Shown here: positions 7,563 to 15,113 of the stretch, piece by piece
Numbering within the stretch: position 1 is the first letter of the stretch
Layout of the letters: every line of letters begins with the position of its first letter
Assembly: GCA_900547945.1 (NCBI GenBank)
Contig: URIT01000036.1
Coordinates: forward strand, 1 to 24,714
Length of the DNA stretch: 24,714 nt
DNA from: an uncultured bacterium
Lineage (GTDB): Bacteria > Verrucomicrobiota > Kiritimatiellia > RFP12 > UBA1067
Reading direction: 5' to 3'
The notes under the pieces: model-generated
Seen by the model: the letters and a program-made list of their open reading frames with translations, nothing else
What the model was told of the DNA's origin: nothing
Databases searched by the model: none
Program-made: the position numbers and the translations under genes

Positions 7563-9215
7563 TTACTCCCAGATGCCACCGTGCGCCATCGAGCCCACGT
7601 TCCTGACGAAGAGGTTGAGGAAGCGCGGGTACTTCGAGCCGTCGAACGTCCACGCGAAGTCCTTCTTGCGCGCGTCGAGGTCGGCCGTGACCGAGATCGT
7701 GCGCTGCGGGATGTCGATCACGATCTCGTCACCGTCGCGGACGAGCCCGAGCGGGCCCATGAGCGCCGCCTCCGGCGAGACGTAGCCGACCGAGAGCCCC
7801 GAGCTGCCGCCCGAGAAGCGTCCGTCGGTGACGACCGCGCACGAGCGGAAGAGCTCGTCGCGTCCCTTGAGCATCTCCTGGAACGTGAACGCCGTCGTGC
7901 CGAACCGGCCCTTGAGGCCGAGGAAGCGCAGGACGCAGGCGTCGCCCGGGCGGATCTTCCCCGCCTTGAGCGCGTCGAGCGCCGCGTCCAGCTCGTCGAA
8001 GACGCGCGCGGGGCCCCTGAACGTCAGGAGGTTCGGCGGCACGGCGGCGATCTTGACGATGGCCCCCTCCGGCGCGAGGTTGCCGTAGAGGACGCCGATG
8101 CCGGGCAGGCGCATCACGGGGTTGTCGAGCGAATGGATGACGTCGCGGTTCCAGACCCGCGCGTCCTTCACGTTCTCGGCGAGCGTCCGCCCCGTCACCG
8201 TCAGGCAGTCGCCGTCGAGCTTCGGCAGAAGCTCCTTCAGGAGGGCGGGCGTGCCGCCCGCGAGGCAGAAGTCGTGGAGCGAGTAGCGCGGCCCGCTCGG
8301 CACGAGGTGCGCGAGAAGCGGGATCTCGTGCGACGCCTCGTCGAAGCACTTCCACCACGGCTCGTCGTAGCCCGCCTCGTGGGCGATGGCGGGGATGTGC
8401 AGGATGAGGTTCGAGGACGCGGCGACCGCCATGTCCATCTTGATCGCGTTGCGGACGGACGCGGGCGTGATGACCTGGCGCGCCGTCACGCCCTCTCGGA
8501 CGAGGCCCAGGATGCGACGCCCGGCCTCGTAGGCGATGAGCCGGATCTCGCTCGACGTCGCCGCGACGGACGAGTTGCCAGGCAGCGACATGCCGAGCGC
8601 CTCCGCGACGAGGCACATCGAGTTCGCCGTCGTCATCGACGTGCAGCCGCCGCACGAGCCCCACGAGTGGACGATGAGGTCGTCGTACTCCGCCGGGTCG
8701 ATCCGCCCCGCCTCCCGCGCGCCCACCTTGTCCTGCGCGTGGATATGGATGACCTCGCGGCCCCGGCAGACGCCGTGCGGCATGTAGCCGCCCGTCACCA
8801 TGATCGCCGGGATGTCCAGCCGCGCCGCCGCCATTAGGTGGCCGGGCACGATGGAGTCGCACGTCGAGAGCAGCACCATCCCGTCGAAGAAGTTCCCCCC
8901 GACCGTGATCTCGACCTGGTCGGCGATGGCGTTGCGCGAGGGTACCTCGATGTACTTCGGGTCCTTCTCGACCATGCCGTCGCAGATCGCGGTCGTCATG
9001 ACCTCCAACGGCAGTCCGCCCGCATCGCGGACGCCCGCCTTGACGCGCTCCGCGAGTTCCTTCAGGTGGACGTGGCCGGGATTGTACTCGTTCCACGAGT
9101 TGACGACGGCGATGCGGGGCCTCTTCTGCTCCTCCTCGGAGTAGCCCATGCCGCACATGAGGCCGCGCCGGCACTCGCTCGCCTGGCTGAATTCCCACTG
9201 ACTCTTCAGTTCCAT
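7563..9215 (-). CDS. IlvD/Edd-family sugar-acid dehydratase
   Basis: A 550-residue Fe-S dehydratase that probably turns an aldonate into a 2-keto-3-deoxy acid. The family hallmarks are visible: VVNSWNEYNPGH (37-48), STCDSIVPGHL (117-127), GSCGGCTSMTTANSM (186-200), GNSSVAA, and a late DGRFSGGSSG. Cys119 and Cys188 sit at two of the three cluster-ligand positions known in dihydroxy-acid and arabinonate dehydratases. The first ligand, normally Cys in NPCH, is Gly47 here, and CDK reads CDS. This points to a sugar-acid branch rather than biosynthetic IlvD, and perhaps to a 4Fe-4S rather than a 2Fe-2S cluster. The start at 9215 has GAGG at 6 bases; a TTG at 9227 is the weaker alternative. The KDG kinase gene follows 4 bases downstream. 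Confidence 0.8.
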   Translation of the reverse strand: MELKSQWEFSQASECRRGLMCGMGYSEEEQKRPRIAVVNSWNEYNPGHVHLKELAERVKAGVRDAGGLPLEVMTTAICDGMVEKDPKYIEVPSRNAIADQVEITVGGNFFDGMVLLSTCDSIVPGHLMAAARLDIPAIMVTGGYMPHGVCRGREVIHIHAQDKVGAREAGRIDPAEYDDLIVHSWGSCGGCTSMTTANSMCLVAEALGMSLPGNSSVAATSSEIRLIAYEAGRRILGLVREGVTARQVITPASVRNAIKMDMAVAASSNLILHIPAIAHEAGYDEPWWKCFDEASHEIPLLAHLVPSGPRYSLHDFCLAGGTPALLKELLPKLDGDCLTVTGRTLAENVKDARVWNRDVIHSLDNPVMRLPGIGVLYGNLAPEGAIVKIAAVPPNLLTFRGPARVFDELDAALDALKAGKIRPGDACVLRFLGLKGRFGTTAFTFQEMLKGRDELFRSCAVVTDGRFSGGSSGLSVGYVSPEAALMGPLGLVRDGDEIVIDIPQRTISVTADLDARKKDFAWTFDGSKYPRFLNLFVRNVGSMAHGGIWE

Positions 9216-9266
9216 CTCAAACCTCAAACCGCTAAAACCTAAAACCTAACACCTAAAAGCTAACGG
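9216..9266. repeat. Run of seven 7-bp repeats between SDR and dehydratase genes
   Basis: On the + strand the units read CTCAAAC, CTCAAAC, then (after CG) CTAAAAC, CTAAAAC, CTAACAC, CTAAAAG, CTAACGG. Five units begin with CTA, which is TAG on the coding (minus) strand. Because 7 is not a multiple of 3, they place stops in all three frames; the SDR gene uses the one at 9246-9248. The unit next to the dehydratase ATG also supplies its GAGG ribosome-binding site. Confidence 0.7.
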
Positions 9267-10058
9267 AAAGTTCATCGACTCGATCGAGCCGTCGCAGGAC
9301 TGCCCGCCGTCGACGCAGATGACCTGCCCGACGATGAAGCGCGTCTTCTCGACGTCCGCGAGGAACTGGATCATCGGCACGATCTCCTCCACCGTGCCGC
9401 CGCGCCCGACGGGGATCTTGCGCGAAAAGCTCGCGATGTCCTCCTTCGAGTAGCGCTCGGCGAGCTTCGTGAAGATGAGCCCCGGCGCGACGCAGTTGAC
9501 GCGGATGCCGTACTTGGCGACCTCGACGCCGAGCGCCTTCGTGAACATGTTGAGCCCGCCCTTCCCGGCCGAGTAGGGCAGCATCCGGCGGTGGACCCAC
9601 GTGACCTGCCCGTGGACGGACGAAATGTTCACGATGCGGCCCTCGGTCTTCTTCTCGACCATGTCCGCGACCGCGTAGCGCGCGCAGTAGGCGGCGGCGT
9701 TCAGGTTGAGCGCGATCTGGCTGTCCCAGTACTCCATCGGCATGTCCTTGAACTCGCCCGTCGGCCCGCCGGGGATCTGCAGCGCGCCGCCCGCGTTGTT
9801 GACGAGGACGTCGATCTTGCCGAACGTCTTCACGAAGTCCTCCACCATCGCGCGGCAATGGTCGTGATTGCCCACGTCGCCCGCGTAGATCTTCGTCTTC
9901 ACGCCGTACTTCTCGCACGCCGCCGCGACCGCCTCGGCCCCCGCCGGGTTCCTGTTGCAGGTGATGCCGATGTTCGCGCCCTCGTCGCGCGCAAACGCGA
10001 CCGCGCACCCCGCCCCGATGCCGTGGGACGACCCGGTGATGAGAATGTTCCGCTTCAT
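9246..10058 (-). CDS. Short-chain dehydrogenase/reductase (SDR)
   Basis: A 270-residue classical SDR, an NAD(P)-dependent alcohol/ketone oxidoreductase. It shows TGSSHGIG (8-15, cofactor binding), NNAG (87-90), catalytic Ser147 in NISS, and Tyr162-x3-Lys166 (YSAGK). The C-terminal VDGGQSCDGS is typical of the family. In this locus it may interconvert a keto-uronate and an aldonate, for example a fructuronate-to-mannonate step upstream of UxuA, but that is inference. The start MKRNILITG at 10058 has AAGGA close upstream and places the Rossmann motif at the expected distance. A GTG at 10085 is possible. The last five residues are encoded by the 7-bp repeat array, so the C-terminal tail may be variable. 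Confidence 0.8.
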   Translation of the reverse strand: MKRNILITGSSHGIGAGCAVAFARDEGANIGITCNRNPAGAEAVAAACEKYGVKTKIYAGDVGNHDHCRAMVEDFVKTFGKIDVLVNNAGGALQIPGGPTGEFKDMPMEYWDSQIALNLNAAAYCARYAVADMVEKKTEGRIVNISSVHGQVTWVHRRMLPYSAGKGGLNMFTKALGVEVAKYGIRVNCVAPGLIFTKLAERYSKEDIASFSRKIPVGRGGTVEEIVPMIQFLADVEKTRFIVGQVICVDGGQSCDGSIESMNFPLAFRC

Positions 10059-10107
10059 GTTTCCTTCTTCTTCATTTCGATTCACTGCCCTCCGGCCGCG
10101 CGCGGCG

Positions 10108-11928
10108 TCACATGCCGAGCAGCCGGAAGGACTTCGCCGCCACCTCGACGGCGCCGTCGGCGCAGGGTTTGTCCGTATGGTTCACGTAGAGGCGCGCACC
10201 GTTCGCGTAGGTGACACGCACGAACCCGTCGGAGAGGATCCGGTGCTCCGTCATCTCCTCCAGCTGGAGGGGGCGCAGCGTCTTGAACTGCTCCCACGCC
10301 TTCACGATGCCCGGCATGTTCCGCTCGTTCAGGCTGTAGAAGATCGGACGCCCGCCGTACTCGACGAGCGTGAGGTTGTCTTCGGGCGACAGGACCTCCT
10401 GCGTGATCTTGTCGGGGTTCGACAGCACGACATCGTGGAACGCAAGCTCGAAGAACGGCACGAAGCGGTCGACGGCGGACTTCCGGCCCTTCGCCTCGGC
10501 CTGGCGCTTGCCGCGCATCGGCGCGCAGACGTAGTTGATGTAGTCGACCTGGCCGAGCAGGTGGTCCATGCAGCACTCGCTCGAAAAGCCGCCGAAGAGC
10601 GCGTGACAGCGCTTCGCGACGGCGAGCTGCACGGCGGCCTGTTCCTTCGTGGTGGCGGGATGGCGCGGGTCGGAGCAGCGGTAGGGCTGCACGGCCGTGA
10701 AGACGTCGATGTAGTGGCAGCCCCGGAAGCCGAGCTGCGCGATCCGCTCCAGGTCGCCCGGCAGGAATGTCTCCCAGGCGTGCTTCAGGCAGAGGTTGTG
10801 GGCCTTGCCGCCGGACCACGCGCCGTTCGTGTAGAGCGAGCCGTCCGGCTTCTTGCAGGCGATCTCGCCCCCCCGCCAGTCGGGCGAGCAGGTGAAGCAG
10901 TCCGTGTAGTTGGAGTGCCCGTCGACGAGGTAGCCGAGCGCGCGGCCGCCCTCGCAGAGCCGGCGCAGGCCGGCTTCGCCGCCGGGGCCCTCCTCGACCG
11001 GGAACGACGTCGGGCAGCGTCCGTCGTAGCCGCCGTTCTGCCAGCCCGCGACGCAGAGCGCGACGTCGTCGACGCCCGCCGCCTTGAGCTTCTTCAGGCG
11101 TTCGAGCGTCTGGTCGTAGGTGACGTACGTCTGCACCGGCGGCTCGTCGGCGGCCGTGAAGTCGCGGTTCGAGTCCGGCAGCTTCCACGGCTTGCCCGCG
11201 TGGGACTGGCGAATCGCCACCGACCGCGCGAGCTGCGCAAGCTGCGGGCGCGTGCGGATCCGCTCCTTGAGCGTGCGGATCGACGGATCCTGCGCGAAGC
11301 GGTAGCTGCGGTACGCCTTCGCCATCGCATTGTAGTCCGCCTCCGGCGGCAGCTGGTAGAACACGACCGTCATGTCCTCGTAGGGCGCCGCGCCGATCTC
11401 GGAGATGCGCCAGCGCGGGAACATCTCGTAGCGGCCCTTCCGCGCGAGGAGGAGCAGATCATGTTCGAAGCGCATGCCCTCCATCACGGCGAGGAAGACG
11501 TGGTGCGGCGTCTTCATCGCGTAGTAGGGCATGTAGAGCCAGCCCCGGTGCTGGATCCACGTCAGCTCGTCGCGGGCGAAGTCGAAGACGAGGCCGCGCT
11601 GGGCGAGCGCATAGCCCGCGTCGCCCTTGCGCGCCTGCGCGACGTCGGCGTGGATCTCCACGTCCACGACGTCCGGCGTGATCTCCTCCTTCGCCACCGT
11701 GAAGGCGAGGCCGCCGTCCGCGCGCCGCACGCCCTCCAGCTTCCGCACGCGCAGACGCGTGTGCTGCGGGCCCATGAACCAGGCCTCCGCCTGCACCGGC
11801 CGCGCCGCGAGCGCGGGCATCGGCGGCAGCTGCCGCGCCTCCGCGTCCGCCGTCCCCACGCTCGAACAGCCCGCCAGGCACGCACCCAGCGCAAGCCCCG
11901 CCATCACATGAAGCAGAACTCTTTGCAT
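10108..11928 (-). CDS. DUF5696-type putative glycosidase, lipoprotein (paralogue 1)
   Basis: A 606-residue exported protein. Its N-terminal hydrophobic signal ends in a lipobox, LAGC (18-21), so it is predicted to be anchored by Cys21. A beta-sandwich-like N-terminal half contains PYYAMKTPHHVFLA and YEDM, followed by the ADYNAMAKAYRSY helix. A TIM-barrel-like half follows with GWQNGGYDGRCPTSFP, GYLVDGHSNYTD, CHYIDVFTA and CSDPRHP. The same blocks occur in the gene at 19250-21049, so the two are paralogues. I match them to DUF5696, which I believe is related to GH101/GH129-type alpha-N-acetylgalactosaminidases; the Asp of YIDV is my candidate nucleophile. The substrate is not known. The start at 11928 has GGAAGGAAAG upstream. 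It follows the large secreted protein gene in the operon. Confidence 0.65.
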   Translation of the reverse strand: MQRVLLHVMAGLALGACLAGCSSVGTADAEARQLPPMPALAARPVQAEAWFMGPQHTRLRVRKLEGVRRADGGLAFTVAKEEITPDVVDVEIHADVAQARKGDAGYALAQRGLVFDFARDELTWIQHRGWLYMPYYAMKTPHHVFLAVMEGMRFEHDLLLLARKGRYEMFPRWRISEIGAAPYEDMTVVFYQLPPEADYNAMAKAYRSYRFAQDPSIRTLKERIRTRPQLAQLARSVAIRQSHAGKPWKLPDSNRDFTAADEPPVQTYVTYDQTLERLKKLKAAGVDDVALCVAGWQNGGYDGRCPTSFPVEEGPGGEAGLRRLCEGGRALGYLVDGHSNYTDCFTCSPDWRGGEIACKKPDGSLYTNGAWSGGKAHNLCLKHAWETFLPGDLERIAQLGFRGCHYIDVFTAVQPYRCSDPRHPATTKEQAAVQLAVAKRCHALFGGFSSECCMDHLLGQVDYINYVCAPMRGKRQAEAKGRKSAVDRFVPFFELAFHDVVLSNPDKITQEVLSPEDNLTLVEYGGRPIFYSLNERNMPGIVKAWEQFKTLRPLQLEEMTEHRILSDGFVRVTYANGARLYVNHTDKPCADGAVEVAAKSFRLLGM

Positions 11929-11972
11929 CGTCTTTCCTTCCTTCGCTTGTTTTCCGTTCATCTAAAGACACC

Positions 11973-14963
11973 TCATCGGACAAGGAGAAGCGTTCCCGGC
12001 GTCCCCACGATCAGCCGGCCGTCGCCCGCGAGATGGCCGCCCCCGTGTACCCGGTCGTAGACGCCGGAGGGCTTGCGCACGCCGTCGAGCGTCAGGCCGC
12101 CCACGCGCTGCACCACGCCCGCCGGCAGCTCGATCACGCCCGTCCCGGCGAGCTCGACCTCCGTCTCCTGCGAGAACACCTTGCCGTGGCGTAGCTCCAG
12201 CACGCCGCCGGAGACGCGCACCCGCCGCGCCGCCGGCCACGTCGCGGCCGTCGTCGCCACATACGACGTGAACGCCTCGCCGGCCTGGCCGCGCGGATGC
12301 GTCGTGTCGTCGAACGCCAGCGTCTCCCCGGCCTTCGTGAAGACGAGCCGCCCCGCCGTCACCTCCACGCGCCCCGTCGAGGTGGACGCGCCCATCGAAT
12401 AGTGCGTGAGCGCGCCCGTCTTGACGAGCCCCGCGCCGCCGCGAAACGAGATCGAGTCCACGACCTGCGTCGCGCCGTGGATCTGGAGGTAAGGATCCGA
12501 GACGACCCCGCCGACATTGCCCGCGAGATTCGTCGTGATCTGGTTGTCCGCCAGCCGCACGACGGCGTCCGTCGCGCTCGTGACGACGCCGGGGACGCGC
12601 TCGGAGAAGAGGACGTCCACCTCCTGGTCGACGCCGCAGAGGTCCCACGTGCCGGCGCGCACGAAGCGGATGCCGCGCACGAGGTTGCCCGCGCACTTCG
12701 TGTTCGTCGGCGTGGCCATGAAGTTCGGCGCCTCCGTGTAGAGCGTCGCGTTCGTCGCGCCGACGATCAGGCCGCGCGCGAACTTGTTGCCGCCCACCCT
12801 GAAGCGCCAGTCAAGCGCGGGATGCGGCTTGTCGAGCGCGGACGGTGGCAGGTTCCACGTGTAGGACGACGTCAGCAGCAGGAGGCGCGTCACCTCGGCG
12901 GGCGCCTCCTCCACCGTCACGCCGATGCGCCCGGACGTCGCCGTGCTGGACGCCGAGAACGCCGAATTGTTGTTCGCGCCCATGTACGAAAGGCCGCCCC
13001 GGAAGCGCACCTGCGCGCCCGCTTCGAGGCGGAAGTTCTGCGCGTTGAGGTTTCCGCCCTCCGTCAGCACGCATGCGCCCGCGACGACCGTCTCCCCGGC
13101 GGGAAACGCCATAAAGGGGTTTGGAGTTGCGCCAGCATCGAACGCGGGCCTGACCTGCGCCAGGACCGAACCCGTGCCGAAGGTGGGGATCTGCGCGGCG
13201 GAGAGGACCTTGACCACCGTTTGTTCGTCGCCGGAAGCTCCATCTGCACGGAAGAAGGTTCGTACCCCGTAGACCTCCTCCTTCGGCCCAGTTAAAACCA
13301 GCGTCGCGAAATGGTTATGGTCTGCGTCCACGACCCACGACCCCGTGCCGATGCGCGTAAGCGTCGTCTCGGAGAGCGCGGCCACGCGCGCGCCCGCCGC
13401 GAGCGTCAGGTCGTTCGTGAGCGCCCAGGTCTGGTCCGCCACGAGGAGGAGCGGCGTCTCGACCGTACAGGCGCCGCCGGCCTGCTTCGGCAGGACGAGC
13501 CCGCCGCTTCCCAGCCGCACGCGGGCGCCCGCGCCGCCCGCAAGGACGAACGGCGAGGCGGACGACACGACAAGCTTCTTGAACGCCACCTCGGTTTGCT
13601 CCGGCACGGTCGCGCGCGCGCCGACGGGGAACGTCGCCTCCAGCGCGCCCGATGTCAGGTCGGGCAGCGTCGCGTTGTCCGCCGCGCCCCAGTTCGCGGG
13701 GTTCAGGACCGACGTCTCCGCACCGCCGTTCCCCGTCCACGTCGCCGTGTCCGTCCCGGACGGTTCCGCGTCGCCCGGCACGAGGACGTACCCGTCGCCG
13801 TCGATCCAGTCGCAGTTCCCGCGGTGGTACAGGCCGGGCGCGAGCTGTACACCGTCCAGCATGAACGTGTTCCCGGCGGCGCCGCGCAGCACGGCGTTCT
13901 CCGCCAGGTAGAGCGGCTTCCGGTCCGCCGAGCGGAAGAGGGAAATGTCGCCCTTCGGCGCGCAGAGCGCATGCGGCGTCTCGTTGCGGTACTGCGCCCC
14001 GGCGGCAACCCGGAAATGCCACGGGGACACATAGACCGCGCCGTCCGCGAGGCGGAAGACGCCCCCGTCGACGTAGAGCGAGCCGCCGCCCGTCGACGTC
14101 GAGCCCGAGAGCGTGAAGACGGCGTCGTTCGACGGCATCCAGCGGACGACGAGCGCGCTGCCGATGAAGCCCGTGAAAACGGTGTCCTGCCAGGTTCCGG
14201 CGAGCGTCAGAGTGCGCCCCACCGGGCCCTGGAGCGAATGGGCATGTCCCGTCACGTCCGTCTCGACGAGCGCGCAGTCGTTGGAGAGGACAACGTCCTC
14301 GACGGGGAACGTCACGCACGCCGCGCCGCAGGCACCGAAGAACTCGATCCGCACGCCCCGCCGGGGCGCCGAACCGTAGTGCGTGCCATCAATCTGCCGC
14401 GAGGCGCGCCCGAGCCCCAGCGTCCCGCCGCACAGGCGGACCTTCAGGTTGTCCGGGAATCCGGGGTTCGTGCCGGCGGACGCGCAGAGGACCATCTCGC
14501 CGGGGCCGCTCTTGCCGATGACGGTCTGCGGATCCGGATAGACCGAGATGTCGAAGGAGGTCTTCGCGCCCTCGCCCACGAAGCTGTCGACGTAATCCCC
14601 CTTGAACCGCGAGACATAGGAGAACTTCACCTGTGCGCGGGAATCGTTCGTCACGCCGCCGGAACACAGGATGTTCTCCTGGGAGGTCTTCTTCGTCACC
14701 TCCACGTTCGCCGAGCCGAGGAAGCGCATGCCGTGGAACTTCACGGTCTTCGCCGGCGTGAGCGCAAGCGGCGCCGTGTTGGTGAACACCACGTCGTCGT
14801 CCGTGCCCGGGCACGCCGCAAGGGGCGCGCCGCGCCCGTCGGCCCAGTTGGCGGGATCGTGCAGCGAAGTGCCGTCCTGCGCGCCCGTCCAGAAGCATTC
14901 GGCGGCGGGCGCCGACACGGCGGCCAGCAGCGCCGCCAGTCCAACCCCAATCCAATGTCTCAT
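11973..14963 (-). CDS. Large secreted beta-strand-rich protein with two tandem modules
   Basis: A 996-residue protein with a signal peptide (MRHWIGVGLAALLAAVSAPA, cleavage about residue 21). Two modules follow the same plan. Each opens with a Trp-rich motif (FWTGAQDG..DPANWADG near 24, and TWTGNGG..NPANWGA in the second) and closes with LDG....PG.Y......G.G.L.V (LDGVQLAPGLYH..DGDGYVLV, and LDGVRKPSGVYD..AGDGRLIV at the C-terminus). Between them lie many Gly/Thr/Val-rich strands, as in beta-solenoid 'autotransporter-associated repeat' proteins of Verrucomicrobiota and relatives. There is no visible barrel or PEP-CTERM anchor. A glycan-binding or surface role is inferred from context. It is the first gene of the minus-strand locus; the start has GGAG at 6 bases. 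The open frame extending upstream to 16229 is antisense to the regulator and not real. Confidence 0.75.
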   Translation of the reverse strand: MRHWIGVGLAALLAAVSAPAAECFWTGAQDGTSLHDPANWADGRGAPLAACPGTDDDVVFTNTAPLALTPAKTVKFHGMRFLGSANVEVTKKTSQENILCSGGVTNDSRAQVKFSYVSRFKGDYVDSFVGEGAKTSFDISVYPDPQTVIGKSGPGEMVLCASAGTNPGFPDNLKVRLCGGTLGLGRASRQIDGTHYGSAPRRGVRIEFFGACGAACVTFPVEDVVLSNDCALVETDVTGHAHSLQGPVGRTLTLAGTWQDTVFTGFIGSALVVRWMPSNDAVFTLSGSTSTGGGSLYVDGGVFRLADGAVYVSPWHFRVAAGAQYRNETPHALCAPKGDISLFRSADRKPLYLAENAVLRGAAGNTFMLDGVQLAPGLYHRGNCDWIDGDGYVLVPGDAEPSGTDTATWTGNGGAETSVLNPANWGAADNATLPDLTSGALEATFPVGARATVPEQTEVAFKKLVVSSASPFVLAGGAGARVRLGSGGLVLPKQAGGACTVETPLLLVADQTWALTNDLTLAAGARVAALSETTLTRIGTGSWVVDADHNHFATLVLTGPKEEVYGVRTFFRADGASGDEQTVVKVLSAAQIPTFGTGSVLAQVRPAFDAGATPNPFMAFPAGETVVAGACVLTEGGNLNAQNFRLEAGAQVRFRGGLSYMGANNNSAFSASSTATSGRIGVTVEEAPAEVTRLLLLTSSYTWNLPPSALDKPHPALDWRFRVGGNKFARGLIVGATNATLYTEAPNFMATPTNTKCAGNLVRGIRFVRAGTWDLCGVDQEVDVLFSERVPGVVTSATDAVVRLADNQITTNLAGNVGGVVSDPYLQIHGATQVVDSISFRGGAGLVKTGALTHYSMGASTSTGRVEVTAGRLVFTKAGETLAFDDTTHPRGQAGEAFTSYVATTAATWPAARRVRVSGGVLELRHGKVFSQETEVELAGTGVIELPAGVVQRVGGLTLDGVRKPSGVYDRVHGGGHLAGDGRLIVGTPGTLLLVR

Positions 14964-15017
14964 GTTCGTCTCCGACTTGCCGTGTTGTCCGAAAGGAGGG
15001 CCACCACCCGGTCTGCC

Positions 15018-15055
15018 CCACGGACGGAAGTATAACACGCCCGTCCGCCACGGAC
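15018..15055. promoter_or_regulatory. Candidate operator around the promoter of the sugar-acid locus
   Basis: CCACGGAC occurs at 15018-15025 and again at 15048-15055, exactly 30 bases apart, about three helical turns. CGGACGG (15021-15027) and its reverse complement CCGTCCG (15041-15047) form an inverted repeat around the extended -10 of the leftward promoter. The region lies between the regulator gene and the operon it probably controls, as expected for an AraC/XylR-type site. Confidence 0.4.
15029..15037 (-). promoter_or_regulatory. Extended -10 of the sugar-acid locus
   Basis: The minus strand reads TGTTATACT, an extended -10 lying 65 bases before the ATG of the large secreted protein. 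Unlike the copies next to uxuA and GH2 it leaves room for a leader, and that gene does have a Shine-Dalgarno (GGAG). No consensus -35 is visible. Confidence 0.45.
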
Positions 15056-15095
15056 ATTCCAGATGCGAAACAATTTCCATAACCAAAACGAAAGA

Positions 15096-15104
15096 TGGTA
15101 TACT
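15096..15104 (+). promoter_or_regulatory. Extended -10 of the XylR-like regulator gene
   Basis: TGGTATACT on the + strand ends 9 bases before the regulator's ATG at 15114. No Shine-Dalgarno lies between them, which suggests a leaderless or nearly leaderless mRNA. The 10 bases ATGGTATACT recur exactly before the GH2 gene on the other strand. Confidence 0.45.
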
Positions 15105-15113
15105 CGTTCCACT

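Noticed and set aside
7563..9215. Calling the dehydratase ilvD
   Set aside because: The NPGH and CDS variants and the neighbouring KDG kinase favour a sugar-acid dehydratase; no branched-chain amino-acid genes are nearby.
9955..12060. 701-codon + strand open frame
   Set aside because: Shadow of the DUF5696 lipoprotein gene on the other strand; composition is Arg/Val/Leu with no motifs.
12073..14032. Possible CRISPR or tandem repeat array in the large protein gene
   Set aside because: The similarity is at protein level between two modules; there are no regularly spaced identical DNA repeats.
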